In this document: one piece after another, positions 1 through 11,439 of the stretch
Layout of the letters: each line of letters begins with the position of its first letter
Numbering within the stretch: the stretch's first letter is position 1
Assembly (NCBI GenBank): GCA_019055375.1
Contig: JAHQIW010007401.1
Span: forward strand, 62,001-126,000
DNA length: 64,000 nucleotides
DNA from: Parelaphostrongylus tenuis
Taxonomy: Eukaryota > Nematoda > Chromadorea > Rhabditida > Metastrongylidae
Reading direction: 5' to 3'
Translations under genes and position numbers: made by a program
The notes under the pieces: model-generated
What the model saw: only the letters and a program-made list of their open reading frames with translations
Databases searched by the model: none
What the model was told of the DNA's origin: nothing

Positions 1-1019
1 CATTGGCGAGATACGGGATACTCCTAGCAGTGACCTTTTGACTGAGCGTTTGATAACGCCAAGTGATCTTTCATCCTGCTATGTGATTAGAGTCAGCATC
101 TTCAAAACTTTGTCACTATTATTCTTCTTATACATAAACGCAGAAATCGCCAGCATTTCATACATCGCAATTATTGCATGTTAAGAAGCTTTAACTGTAA
201 TCTTTCAACAAGTCGAGGTGCTGATCAACAACCTAGGATATTCACGCAATCAATCGACATTTTGTTTGAAGCCGATGTTCTCAACGTTTCTGTGAAGCTA
301 TTTTTATATTATCAGTGTAATACATCAAGGCATAATATGTCACAACTATGAGACTGTTACTGTGTATTAAACACCAGAAAAATAATGGAGAAAACAAGAT
401 TAGTAAAATTTTACTCGACAAATGAAACGGGAACATTATTAACTCCATTTTTAATTTCAAAATTATGCAACGCAAGTAAGAATAAATGGATCAGTGACTT
501 GAGAGCGGTCGTCTTCCAGTTAGCCAAATCAGGGTGCGGATATCGAAGTCGCAGACGATGTAGTTCCTGGCGCCGAACTCGTTCCCTCTATCGCCACGAA
601 TCGGCGTGATTTCTCATTCATTTCAAATAGCTATCGAATAATAATGGGCGACTCTCATCGAGTTTACGAATAGAAGAAGCCAGCAGAATCTGTATGTGAA
701 ACAGTTGAAGTTTTTCAAGCTTCCTGCGCATTTAGTGATAAGGCCAAATTTCTCAGTCGTTAAAATTCACAGTTTAACAGGAGTTCATTTCCACTAGTGA
801 ATAAAGGTAGTGGGAGATTAATCGGCATGCACTGATTTGACCTGATTTTTTCCCGGTGCCTTATTTGTCATATAGAGAGTTGTTCTGTGTTCTTTGACTC
901 AAGAAGCTGTTTATTTAATAGCAACCACAATATCATGCGATGAACTATAAAAACCTGAGCCTTCGACTCAAGATTATGAGATAAATGAGCAGCTTTGAGT
1001 CTTTTATGGGATCTGGTGC
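1..1019. other. No recognisable gene
   Basis: This stretch is AT-rich with only short unsupported open frames on both strands. I see no family motif, SINE, or splice-consistent exon chain in it. Confidence 0.4.
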
Positions 1020-1083
1020 GGCACTTATGCACTACCAGACAGTTGCTGTTTCGCCCTTGCTGGCTCATCAGTAGCACGGTGCC
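1020..1083 (-). ncRNA. Hammerhead ribozyme motif, type 2 (best copy)
   Basis: Read on the minus strand the segment contains the core CUGAUGAG, a stem II of GCC/GGC closed by a six-base loop, then CGAAA, then a stem III of ACAG and CUGU around the loop CAA, followed by C as the expected cleavage nucleotide. Stem I is partly paired with G-U wobbles, and the outer ends GGCAC and GUGCC are complementary. All invariant core bases of a type I hammerhead are present, so this copy could be catalytically active. Related copies at 1262, 3739, 4008 and 24976 share the outer flanks, which marks it as part of a mobile repeat. Activity is inferred only. Confidence 0.75.
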
Positions 1084-1261
1084 TTTCGGTCAAGCCAATC
1101 GAGAGTAGAGATATGATCCATTTTACCGACCATAAGAAGCCAACTGTGACCACTCCAATGTCGGGGGTTTTTGTCATTCATCATGCGGTGGTTTGATAAT
1201 TTGGCTTCGATTCGTTTACAAGTAGGGTATATCGCCCTGTAAGGGTCAGCTGAACCTAAAG

Positions 1262-1325
1262 ACACCGTGCTATTGATGAGCCCGCAAGGGTGAAACAGCA
1301 GCTGTCTGGTACTGTATAGGTACCG
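1262..1325 (+). ncRNA. Hammerhead-like motif, type 2 (decayed core)
   Basis: This copy faces the one at 1020-1083 in inverted orientation. It keeps stem III (ACAG/CUGU) and the outer flanks, but the core reads UUGAUGAG, with the invariant first C lost, and UGAAA in place of CGAAA. It is probably inactive. Confidence 0.6.
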
Positions 1326-2000
1326 TAGCAGACACTAAAGGGTAAAAAAGTCATCGTTTTTTCAGATTGTCAAATTGTTACTATTTTTGGGAGAAGTCTA
1401 TATAAATAGTGGAGAGTAAAGATATAAGTGACTAGTTTCACATAAATCTGTCATTGATTCACGGAGATAGTGCAATGATAACGGCACAATGACAGTTTCT
1501 GCACCATGATTTCTTTTTGTGACGATATATATATATCAGTGGACGTGACCTGTGGGATGCGTAGTTCTGGCGGGCGATACCGCCCAAACGTGCGCAAGCC
1601 ACTAACTTACAAACCTCGAAAAGGCGTAGAAAATTCTAGTGGGGTTCTAGATTTTCAAATGAAATTAAAATAGTCAATGCAGTGACAGGAAAGTATGTAG
1701 ACTGTTATCAGCAAAGAAAGTGCACATGAGTGACGGCTGTAAGTGTGTCGGTAGAGGTAAATTTATAACATTTGACATGTGGCACCTAAATGTCGATTGG
1801 AGCCAATTTTTTCAACATTTTCAATGCGAAAGTGTAATATAGTGTCATCTCGATAGATGCTTCCAAATGGTGCAAAGACAGTACTTGCAATATTTATGTG
1901 CTATAACAATATAGTTGATATATGAATGAGAGTCATACCACATGAATCCCATTGATCAGGCAAGGCACAAAACCCTCAATGAATCTATATGCGCCTTAGG
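1326..2000. other. No recognisable gene
   Basis: No coding exon, SINE or transposon motif could be supported here. It lies between hammerhead-like repeats and a short coding-like frame. Confidence 0.35.
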
Positions 2001-2002
2001 AT

Positions 2003-2230
2003 ATGTTGCTTATCGCTAATGGTCTACATTTAATCTCTTATCTGCCACATGGAAACGTTCCATATAGCCTCGAAGCTGCCCACTTAGAGACCCATTCGCC
2101 GGAGGGAGATCCGTGGGATACAGAACGTACAACACAACACTTATTGGAAGCGTTTGGTGTGCTAAGAAAAAGCAAGGGATTATTCAAAGGATTTCCAGAC
2201 TTTGATCCTGAATACAGAAAGATTAATTGA
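2003..2230 (+). CDS. Possible terminal exon, unrecognised
   Basis: An open frame of 75 codons ends in TGA at 2230. Its last 50 codons read like protein (motifs such as EGDPWDTERTTQ and FPDFDPEYRKIN). A CACTTAG acceptor just before position 2085 would make this a 3' terminal exon of about 145 bp. I do not recognise the family and found no matching upstream exon, so a chance frame or an old gene fragment is also possible. Confidence 0.25.
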   Translation: MLLIANGLHLISYLPHGNVPYSLEAAHLETHSPEGDPWDTERTTQHLLEAFGVLRKSKGLFKGFPDFDPEYRKIN

Positions 2231-2707
2231 AACCACATCTATGAATTGGATGGCTACAATTCTTTATATGACCGCTTTTTAACAGTGCTGTGATATTGTG
2301 ATTCCCAGAATCATCTAGCTATTGGGCTGGACATTGAAAATAATTTAGTATTTCTTCCTAATAAACAGATTCGATGTTGACAGTAACAGCATTTATCAAT
2401 TGCAGTAGTAATACGAAACGATAAAAATACAGAGAAATGACACGAAGTCACTCGTGATAACAAGACATTCATCTTTGCAATTCAATTTCGGATTTATGAC
2501 TCGAATCCAAGACTCCTCAACAGTTTTCGCACTAAGATTTTCTGTTCCCATACAGGGATAGTTGTTTCTATTTCAAATCATCCTCACATGCGTCTGTTTC
2601 CTATGCGTACCTAAAGCGGCAACTGGCTTAGACCGAAATCCACCGGTTAGGTCGAAATTGATAGTATTTTAAGTGCATTTCGCACTGTTATGATGTTTCT
2701 TATATTC

Positions 2708-2974
2708 CTAAGAGAATTGAGTGGTGAGCAAATGTGACCACTCCTTCAAGAAGACCAACAGCTGCTGAATCGGGAAGACATATGTGCTTTTTACTCCTTC
2801 ATATTGTATAAGAAACTCGTGGACGGCTTGCACTGCGGAGTCATTCGACACGTTTTTGTAAAAAGCGGTATCGTCGGAGGACTCCATCACGTATGAGTTC
2901 TTGGGGCGCGTAGCACCTTGACGATCCAGGAACATTTGGGTATTAACGAGATGGGCGGGAATATGTTCTAGCAA
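2708..2974 (-). pseudogene. Penelope-like element reverse transcriptase fragment
   Basis: The minus-strand frame contains ESSDDTAFYKNVSNDSA, a decayed form of reverse-transcriptase motif A of Penelope-like elements, followed by a helix-rich stretch that aligns with the start of the larger PLE frame at 13690 (NVSNDSALQATHELL there, NVSNDSAVQAVHEFL here). The GIY-YIG endonuclease and the catalytic YxDD segment are absent. Directly 5' of it in its own orientation lies a PLE-type repeat with a hammerhead motif (2975-3180), so this is a truncated insertion and not a working gene. Confidence 0.75.
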
Positions 2975-3083
2975 TTGAGCAAGTTTGTTTTGACTGTTTT
3001 CTCAAGACCATGCTCAAATCTCATTATATCTGATGTTTATTATTTGAGCCAACATGTCATGTGGTCGGATATGGCTTTTGTAC

Positions 3084-3130
3084 AGCTCAGTACACGTGTT
3101 TTGGCGTTGAAACCTCGTCAGTCGGTCAGG
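3084..3130 (-). ncRNA. Hammerhead-like motif, type 1 (decayed)
   Basis: The minus strand reads CUGACGAG, a stem II region, CAAAACACGUGUA and a short stem I. The change of GAAA to AAAA removes an invariant core base, so cleavage is unlikely. Confidence 0.55.
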
Positions 3131-3300
3131 CCCTTTGTCTATAGCCAATCCACTCGGGGTGCTCCAATACCACACTTAGAGTAGGCGACGGCGAACGATT
3201 TACACTGCCGGCAAATGAAATGAATTTCTAGATCGGCAGTACCTACTCTGAGTGGGGGATTGGAGCATCCCGAGAGGATAGGCTAAAGACGAAGGGCTTG

Positions 3301-3341
3301 CCCGACTGACGAACTGTCATGACCAAAACACGTGCTTCGGG
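3301..3341 (+). ncRNA. Hammerhead-like motif, type 1 (decayed)
   Basis: The plus strand reads CCCGACUGACGA, a degenerate stem II, CAAAACACGUG and CUUCGGG. Stem I (CCCGA with UCGGG) is kept, but GAAA has become AAAA. Confidence 0.55.
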
Positions 3342-3738
3342 TTGTACAAGAGCTAATGACAGACGAGAGACATCTTGGCTTGACAATAATCATGAAATCA
3401 CTGAACGAGTATTAAGTTTATAAACCAAACTGCTCTGTCCATGGATCCACCGTCTATGCAACTAGCGGTGGGTCTAATTTGAATGTCGAGATCGGTAGAC
3501 GGCAGATCAGCAGTGGAAAGTAGCTTACGAATTCCTACGAGTGAGTATAAGACGGGACATGATGACAGATCAATGTCAAGTTCAGAAATGACTGATGGTT
3601 ATGAGTCTGTTCGCTTGCCACTCTAGTGCTTGATCTTTGGTATTGACTTCTGAATTTCCAAGTTTTGCACATCACTCAACAATACTGGGTATAATAATTT
3701 GACAACATATCTTAAGCCCTATCATGAAATGGCAATAT

Positions 3739-3799
3739 GGCACTTATATAGTGCTAGACAGAAGTTTCGATGTTGCAGCTTCATCACCAGCGCGGTGCC
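3739..3799 (-). ncRNA. Hammerhead-like motif, type 2 (decayed)
   Basis: The minus strand keeps the outer GGCAC/GUGCC arms and CGAAAC, but the core reads GUGAUGA instead of CUGAUGA and stem III is mispaired. It belongs to the same repeat as 1020-1083. Confidence 0.5.
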
Positions 3800-4007
3800 T
3801 TTCTGTTTAGAGAATCCGTTTAGGGGGATAAACCCCTGAACATAGAGGAATCGACGCTGAATAGGAAATCACCGCAATTAAGGTGATAAAATCCTCCGAC
3901 ATTGCAGTGACTAGGAGTCGAGTTCGTGGCTGGTAAAACAAATCACACCTTTTCAAACGTTAGCCACCGAAACGAACTCTATTGTAATATGTTATACAAA
4001 TAAAGGT

Positions 4008-4067
4008 GGCTCTTATACAAACTAGGCAGCTGTTTCGGCATTGCAGCCTCATCAGCAGCACGGTACC
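4008..4067 (-). ncRNA. Hammerhead motif, type 2
   Basis: The minus strand has an intact CUGAUGAG core, a perfect stem II GGC/GCC and CGAAA. Stem III is ACAG/CUGC, so the normal U at position 16.1 has become C and the closing pair is lost. The fold is close to complete but activity is doubtful. Confidence 0.65.
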
Positions 4068-4079
4068 TTTCCGTTCAAC

Positions 4080-5470
4080 CATCCTTTCCAGGGGATAAGG
4101 ATGTAGGGATGTAGGGTGTAGAAATGTTGGAGGCTTTGTATTGCACTGATTAAGTTATGTTGTTAGCAAAATCTCGTGTCCACTGCGAATTATGATAGTA
4201 TCTACTCATTACACAGGTAATCGTTAGTCGGCCTTAGGAATTCGATACTCAAATTTGCTTTTGCTAAAGCGTTTTTACTGCGTGGTAAGAACAGAGAGAA
4301 ATTATATCTCAAGACAAGACGTGGCTTATCTTTGCCTGGCTTTCAACCACACTTTTAGCACTCATTTGACAGTATGACAAGCGGCAATTTCATCAGTGTA
4401 GTTTCTAGAAAGGATTTCTGATTGTGCTGTAGCGGGTACGAGAAAATTATTTGTATTTTATGCGCTCGACACTCGTGTTTGCCTGATCTTTCTCTAGACT
4501 TTTGGTAGTTAATCGATAACTTGAGAAATGGTGATTTTGACAACAGTGCAACAGACAGCGGTTTCGAATTTTTACAGTCTTAACAGTTTTACAGGCTTAC
4601 AGTGGCGACCCAAGATCACCTGAAGTTGAAATTTTCCTATACCAACTAAACAGTCTTGGATCTAATCTGCAACACCAGACCACTGGGAAAAATCGGTAAA
4701 ATTAGAAGTTTTCAAGATTGTGCATAATCAATAGTTGTCAGCGTAACTGGGTATAATCCCAATATATGTCTGCAAAATCAAACCCCGTTGAAGGTTCGTT
4801 GATGTCTACTATGATAGTCTATATCGAAAAAAATTGTATTGGTCGCATGCGCGTCCAGTAAGGGTCAACACGGGTTCGATTCTCGGCTGAGCTTGAATTT
4901 TTGTGTACCACTCAGCATTCCTAGATTTATATATGTAACACCATACCCCTGCAAATCCGCGAGTTGGTGAATTTGCGCGCTTTGAAGAAGGCGACACTTT
5001 TGGAACCTGTTTTCAGATTAAATTGTTAAATACAAATCGCGTGTTCGGCTTGAAAAGAAAAATAGGAACTCATATATATCGAAGTGTTCGCAATATGTAC
5101 CAGGAGAAACCGTAAAAAGCGCGCATTTGAAATTGTTTAGAGAAGTAATTGAGGGGAACAGGTAATCCCAATCCCTAATTTAAATCATACTGATGTTGTG
5201 AACCTTTTTCATTTGGACATTTGGACTTTTTCGTAGTTTCAAACCTATTTCAGCGTTTTGAGAAAAACCTTCGGAGTATTAATAGCCATTCGACAGCTTA
5301 ACTCAAGGGATTTTGATGGTGTATTTCATTTTTCGAATGTCTTCCTTTGCGCTGTTAGAGTGAACAAAATTCTGTTCAATACCTAAACATTTTTCGCGGC
5401 GTGAAGGTTTTCCTTCAAATTTTTGACAATTATTCGGTAGCGAAAATCTCGATGATTACAACAATGTACT
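4080..5470. other. Repeat-derived, no gene
   Basis: Apart from a tRNA-like SINE-C fragment around 4850-4960 (B-box-like GGGTTCGATTCTCGG followed by the family tail), nothing here supports a gene on either strand. Confidence 0.4.
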
Positions 5471-5477
5471 TGCTTTT

Positions 5478-5706
5478 CTAACCGGTTAACTTCCGCGGAC
5501 CCAAACTGGTAGTATCCGCCAGAGGGAGGACAGCCCCGATTATTCGCCGACTACAGAACTATTTTCGTTGAAATACAGTACTCGAATCAGTCATAAACCT
5601 AGCTTCGGGTCTTGCAAAGAAAAGAAGTACTGTAGCCGGCGACTAATCGGGGCTGTCCTCACGCTGGCGGACACTTCCAGTTTGGGTCCGTGAAAGTCTA
5701 CTGGTT
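5478..5706. mobile_element. MITE with 77-bp terminal inverted repeats
   Basis: The two ends are near-perfect inverted repeats about 77 bp long, beginning with AACCGGTTAACTTCCGCGG at the left and matching its complement at the right. The 70-bp centre is unrelated. There is no coding capacity. The outermost bases resemble the CCGGTTGACNTCCGCGGACC end of the palindromic mariner near 33.2 kb, so this is probably a non-autonomous relative. Confidence 0.8.
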
Positions 5707-6215
5707 AAAAAGATTCCTCAGTGAAGTGTAGCAGTCAAAAATAACATTGGATTTCGCTATTTTGGCATCGAAAAGACTGCGGTGGTTTCGTGCCAATATT
5801 GCGAAATCCTATTTACTTGCCGACAAAAACGCGGTGGCTTTGTGACAGCTTCTTGCAGCGCAAAACGCAACTTTCTTTTAGCTACTACAATACACCAAGA
5901 AGTCTTTCATCAAGATGAAGTAGAACATCAAAACTGCTGAGACTTATAATGTCGAATGGTTACTGATAGCCTAGGAGAAAAGCACAGGCTTGCGAAAAAT
6001 TACAAAGTATGAAACATGATTTCATTTCTACTGTTACAGCGCATCAAATAAGTCAGTCAAAAACACTTCATAAATTTTTCGTATTCGAACCTATCAAATG
6101 ACAAGTTAAACTAGAAGAACGATAAAACACTTCTTTCTTAAGGGGTCGAAATACTAGATTGGAAAGATTCTATCGTTTGATAAAACATTCAAAATCTATG
6201 CACATATTCAGGCAA

Positions 6216-6612
6216 CATATGGCACCAACCATTCTTCAAAATACAGGCCATTATTATCCACCACTTTTTGCTATCGGTCCACCAGGTTTCGGATCTGATC
6301 GGAGAACCACTCTTTCGGCTTTGAATCAAAGAACTCTTGACATGCTTCTTCAGCTTCATCGAAATTTCAAAGCGGCGACCTTCGAAAAAGTGCTGCATTG
6401 ATCGGAGAAGGCCGCAATCAGATGGAGCAACGTCCAGACTATAGTTTGGATGCGATAGAATCTCAAATCCGTTTCATTATTCAAACTTTGCCTTGGTGTT
6501 TTTGGCTATGTGTGGTTTTGCGTTGTCTTGCTGAAAGCGCTGAAGCATCAACAAACGTTTTTGTTCCCTGGACAATTCCATTCTGCAGCGGATATAGATA
6601 AATTATATATCA
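6216..6612 (-). pseudogene. Internally deleted mariner transposase
   Basis: The minus strand begins with a mariner start (MELSREQKRLL) near 6575 that is joined almost directly to the C-terminal catalytic half. Visible motifs are QDNAKPHIAKNTKAKF (second catalytic Asp), a decayed YSPDLAPSD box (here YSLDVAPSD, third Asp kept) and a C-terminal KVVDNNGLYFEEW. Frameshifts and stops interrupt it, including a stop where the conserved Trp of DRWQK should be. The N-terminal DNA-binding region and the first catalytic Asp are deleted. The same start sequence occurs at 33.4 kb. Confidence 0.75.
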
Positions 6613-7559
6613 ATAGAAGCGCAAGAAGTAGACCTTTCAAATGATATGGAAATCACATACGATTCATGCGAAAAAACGACATTGTCATCCAAACGATAGA
6701 AATTTTCTTTTCAACCTGATAGGATGCAGATAACGAAAATGATTCAAACTTTGTTCGGCGGAAAATGCTTGACTGTGGAACAAAATTTCATTTTCACTCT
6801 GCTTTTGCTTATTTAGATCTTGCACCAGGTTAGTAATTCTTTTTCCTCGAAATTTGGTGGATAACGTTTCGGTGGTGACGCCTTTGCCAGAGCCTAGACG
6901 TACTTATCATACCATATTCATTTCATTTTCATTTTCGAAATTCAATTTTCACTGTTACAGCGCATTGTAAAGTAATTTTAAAAAATAAGGGACATAATAA
7001 TCCCCGAAATTGAAGCTAGTAAATGACTCAGAACTTTCAAAAAAAGCAAAAAAAACTTGTTTTTCTCATGAGGCTGAAACAGGGTGGAAATATTGGAAAA
7101 TGACCAATTACTCACTTAGTAATTAGCAGTTATACAATCATCACAGCTCGACAGCAGTTTGTCTTTTCATAAATGCTAGCTCTCAATGAATTTAACGTTC
7201 TGCGAAGAATTTGTACTTTTGGCATGTGACGAGGTTTTTCATGTCTTCGACGGTAGTCCTCTTTTATACAGTAATCATCTGCTTATCATGGATATTCGTT
7301 ACATAATAATAATCTGCCCAATAATCAACTGCAACCCTGATTTGTAAGGAGTGCACTGCTTTCGCATTTTGCCATCGCGTTTGTCACCAATCTGCCCCTC
7401 GCCAATGTTTACCTAGCAATTGAGCAGAATTTCACTCTTCATATGATTACATGACACAGATTTCATTCAAAATATTCAGCGGCTTTAGAAAGGTCCACAG
7501 AAAGTGACCCTTCGTGTACGCTATTCTACGACAAATTCTCTCATCATAGACTTGACGGA
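6613..7559. other. No recognisable gene
   Basis: AT-rich sequence without a supported exon or repeat family member on either strand. Confidence 0.35.
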
Positions 7560-7690
7560 TAAAGTTCTCGGCGTTGATCAATATCCCTGAGGGATGCGTC
7601 GTGTATTCAACTTCATCAAGCATCGCTGGAGCTGATTACATGCATACTTGGCCTTTGCCGTGACTCGCAGTGGTGTGCCCGATGTATCAA
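7560..7690 (-). repeat. SINE-A fragment (3' part, decayed)
   Basis: The segment matches the 3' half of the SINE-A consensus in reverse (CTCTCGGCGTTGATCAATCCCTGAGGGATGC-like start, then the TCTGGCCTTTACAATGACTC-like block), with several substitutions. Confidence 0.6.
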
Positions 7691-9340
7691 ATAAGCACGC
7701 TGTCCTCCTACACAAATCTCGTATCAACCCACCAACCTTGAAGGTATGAGGTCTTGGTGATCTCTGGAAGAGTAATCCAACCAATGACCACTATGTGTCC
7801 TAAGGGCACCTGTAGCTACAACACCGAACGCGCCTTTTATTCCCAATATGCACAGTACATTTCCGAAAAGCGATCTATAGTCATTACGAGCAACTTCTCA
7901 ATGCTTACAGTCCTATAGAGTACACATGTGAGTTTTAAAATGAACATTCCCTAGATCAGCTGATATATTTTGCGGGAACTGTAGAAGCACCGCATTATGT
8001 GGACTTCATGTCAAACAGGGTCCAATGAATCGGCGACCTCAGTTGTCCGGGAAAAACAGATGCAACGAACGAGGAACCTCTACTATTTACCAGTTCTCCA
8101 ATAATACGGCTGTTCCTTGTCAAACAGAATCCTCTAAGACCCTCAAGTGTGCGCCCTTAAACTTTTCTTCGCTGCCATGGTTATAATCTATTGATTCAAA
8201 CCAAGCATAGTTAGGAAAACATACGACAGATGGAGGAAAAAACTGGAAAATGGACTTCACAAGAATAAATTTCACATCCAGAACGACTACCTACAGATTG
8301 AGCGGACGTGCTCATAAAAAAAACAAAGTAGCTGTAATTGCTGCTGGCGATATTTCAAAGATCACGGTACGAAACTCGCATCAGCCGTCATGCTCAAATC
8401 AAGCCACACAAATCGTAAAGACGGGTGGTTCAAATATCATGGTCAGCTGTATTTTTATATATTGTTATGTTTAGGTGACGCAGTTTGCATAGATAATTAT
8501 GGTTGACGTGCCTACAACCTTCCAGTAGCAGATTATCACAGTAGCTCTCTATTTACAGAGTGTATCACAATCGGCATTCTGTTAGAAGCACTATCATTTC
8601 TTACACTGCTTCCTTCTTATTGCATTTCCGTTTCAAATGGGAACAAGAAACATGCTCTACGGACAGAAGGCAGAAAGTAGTAGGTCCATACAAAAACGTA
8701 ATCAGGATCATTACTCTCAAGGCAAACTTTCTGGCACAACGCTTTACGTGACACTTGAACTCACCAAATATGACTATCCGAAACAAAGATGTGATTGTTC
8801 ACTATGAAAAGTGACGTGCTTGCTCGACTAAAGATGGTCAGTAAGAATTGCTGACAACAAAAATGCCCTGTGAGAGGTTAGAACGTACGTGTTATTTCTG
8901 TTTCCTGAGCAACTTGGAAATTCGGATTCTTTCGGAAATAGACATAATAAATTTCTAAACCTGAAAAGCGGCTTTTCTATTTCTTATTCTAGCACTATCA
9001 CTCACCTAAGCTTATGTTAACATACCGTTTTATCATTGAAATTTTACAAATAAGAGATTTAAAGATTTAACATATAAGTAGGCTAGGCTTTACAGATAAA
9101 TCGGACAAATTACGTTCTGCTCTTTCAGTCGATTTGCTACGCGAAATAAGATCCTCGTCGATGATAGGTCAAAAATACAGCTTTTGAATTGCGGAAAATA
9201 ATAGTTTCTATGGGTCGGCATAAAAAAACCGTATTAGTATTTTCTTCTGTTTAGCCGCTCCGAGGTTTTGATGATATTGTTTATTGAATACTAGCCAAGC
9301 ATACAACAACACAGATAGTAATGCAGCTTGATCATACAAT
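7691..9340. other. No recognisable gene
   Basis: Several short frames occur on both strands (for example 8250-8474 and 8560-8751), but none shows a domain, a splice-consistent partner or conserved composition. Confidence 0.35.
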
Positions 9341-9351
9341 ATTCGAGGTGG

Positions 9352-9400
9352 CTTTCGGCGGTTCGCCTTCTTCAGAGCGTGGAAAGAGATATTGATCCGC
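9352..9400 (-). repeat. PLE 3' hairpin motif
   Basis: On the minus strand the sequence CTCTGAAGAAGGCGAACCGC continues into CGAAAG, forming a GGC/GCC hairpin. The same motif follows the PLE frame at 15135-15170 and recurs at 27215 and 34112. It is downstream of the PLE remnant 9600-10208 in the same orientation. It also resembles a degenerate hammerhead core (CUGAAGA, stem, CGAAA). Confidence 0.55.
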
Positions 9401-9599
9401 CCACTAAGCTAAAATCTCCGTAACCTAGCAAAAACGTTAGAAACGAATTTTGATCACTTAGTAGAAACTTCATATTAGAACACTCATCGTTTTGATGTTT
9501 TGCGTCTATCAATTATTCATTGAAGGCCAGCCGCTCAGGGTCAGTGCATCAGTGGACTAAGCCTAACTCAGGCCGGAAAACAGCCTGAGGTATGGTTCG

Positions 9600-10208
9600 A
9601 GGTCACGCGTGATTACGAGGCACTTCTCTTTTCGGTTCATTTTTGGGCCTTTGCTATGTATTCATAAGACTTCTAAGGTTTTACGCGCAGATGTTCTTGA
9701 TTCCTGTGCGAGGATCTTGAATTTGACGCCGAACATTACTCCTGCATGTTTTTGGTCCCTATGCGTGCCTAGTGGAGTTTTTGAATCACAGTTGCGTAAC
9801 CCAGTTAGGTGCTATTTTACACGCAGAATTAGTGGTCTACCCGTTTCGCCAATGTACTCATCGTCGCATGCCTCGCAAGAGATTAGGTAAATTGTAACCA
9901 ATCTTATGCAGTCGTCGTCTCTGCCGTTTGGGCAAACTTTGCAGTCATTGGTTTCTAAGAGCATAGAATTTCCTCTGAATCTAACCTGAGAAGCTCCTAC
10001 CGTATCGTAGCCATTAGAGATGGCTATTTTTCGCGCCAAGCTTTAGGATTCTACGTTCTTTTCCTGTGCACACATTTGTCGCTGTTCGAAAGATGTTCTT
10101 CAGGGGCGCGCGTTTTATTTGTGAAGGATGAGCTGATAGGTAATGAACCAATTTTTTTGTTGCTTGGTTTTTGGTACCATTTTGTATTGTAGGAGTTTTT
10201 GGACTCAT
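9600..10208 (-). pseudogene. PLE reverse transcriptase/GIY-YIG endonuclease remnant
   Basis: Broken minus-strand frames align in order with the C-terminal half of the PLE at 13690-14931. They give VHYLSAHPSQIKRAPLKN, NVCTGKERR, NDCKVCPNGRDDDC, the GIY-YIG-type block YLISCEACDDEYIGETGR, then TPLGTHRDQKHAG and a terminal RKEKCLV. The reverse-transcriptase core is missing and several frameshifts and stops are present. It is a 5'-truncated dead copy. Truncation at the 5' end is usual for target-primed retroelements. Confidence 0.85.
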
Positions 10209-10209
10209 A

Positions 10210-11430
10210 TGACTTTAGCCGTGTGACTCATAAGGTTGAACAATTGAAGTTATTATTATACATCTCTGTACGTTTCGTTGATAGCTCATTGAAAACACAG
10301 CGAATCACAGAATTTTGTGTTGTTTTTTGTTACCTTTTCATTAAAAGTCCTCAAAAATAATATAAACTAAAAAGTTTCTTACAAAAAAGGTCACGAAACA
10401 GAAGTGCCTTCTTCTCTTTTTTAAAAGCACCAAAAACACATTCATTCGAATCTTTGGGTAGTCAAAAGTGATAGAGTTGTTATCTACACCTAGTACAGCC
10501 GGTAGAAAATCACTAAATTCTCACTGAAAGCTCTTTTATTTCATCCATTTTTTAGCAACTAAACATAGCCCACTAGCCGCATCAACCAATTACATGTCTT
10601 GGAACCTTAGGATAAAAATTATGAGTAACTCAGAAATTCCACGGAAACTCTAAGATGCCCAGTTTAAGAATGGAGTTGAAAGATTTTGTCCACAAATCAC
10701 CATGTTATCAAGAAGTTTGGTAAAGTTTTGGGGCTAAGACATTGATTCGGTCCTGTGTTTTTCATGGCAGATTGTCGCCGAAGTTCCTTGTCAACTATTT
10801 TGTAAAAGCAAATACACTGAATTTTTTACTCTCGTGGAATACCTTCATTTACTTTTTGGAAATTGCCCTTCCCAAAGTTTGACATTTTATCAGTGAATAA
10901 TATAATATGTCCTTAAAATAGGCTGAGTGACTAATTTGCTGATAAAAGAACAAGGCAGTGTGATAGCGTAGTTATAGCACACGTTGCACTAATGTGTTCT
11001 AAAAACGTCCATGTCTCCAGTAATGCAAACCTTCCACAAGAAAATAAAAAAAAAACCACTTCTAGTCTGTCGGAAAGTGCTACCTTAAATTCGCTGTTTG
11101 TATGAGATGTTTGTATGCGAAGCAAATAAGATAACCTGCGATGTGAGTCTAAACTTCTCTTTTCTATTTTGCGAAGATTTTATTTTGAAGGCAAACAATA
11201 GTAGAGGGTGAAGCAATCACATTCGTCGGCATCACACTATAATCTGAGACAATGGATATCCTTAGAGCAAACGGGAGAGTATGCATAGCGATTCTGTCTA
11301 AAGGAAATGGTGTCTCCCAAAAAGGTGATCAAGTGACAAATGTAGAATGGACAGCCCATAAGCAGTGGTGAAACTCTGCAATATGAATTGAAGATTTATC
11401 GCTGATTTTGAACGATAACTCCAAGTTCTA
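10210..11430. other. No recognisable gene
   Basis: AT-rich sequence between a PLE remnant and a mariner remnant. No coding exon is supported. Confidence 0.35.
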
Positions 11431-11439
11431 TATCCTTGC

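Larger units (their letters stand above)
2975..3390. repeat. Inverted pair of PLE terminal-repeat sequences
   Basis: The left half carries a minus-strand hammerhead-like core (3084-3130) and the right half a plus-strand one (3301-3341). Each is flanked by the same tail (GAGCCAACATGTCATGTGG in the left half) seen at 12.7, 28.8, 35.4 and 39.5 kb. The halves are joined near 3180-3240 by inverted sequence (a motif close to CTCTGAGTGGGGGATTGGAG and its complement). Both cores are decayed: CAAAA replaces CGAAA in each. Confidence 0.65.

Noticed and set aside
385..609. 74-codon plus-strand frame
   Set aside because: Low-complexity Arg-rich end, no splice signals or motif, overlapped by an opposite frame; probably chance.
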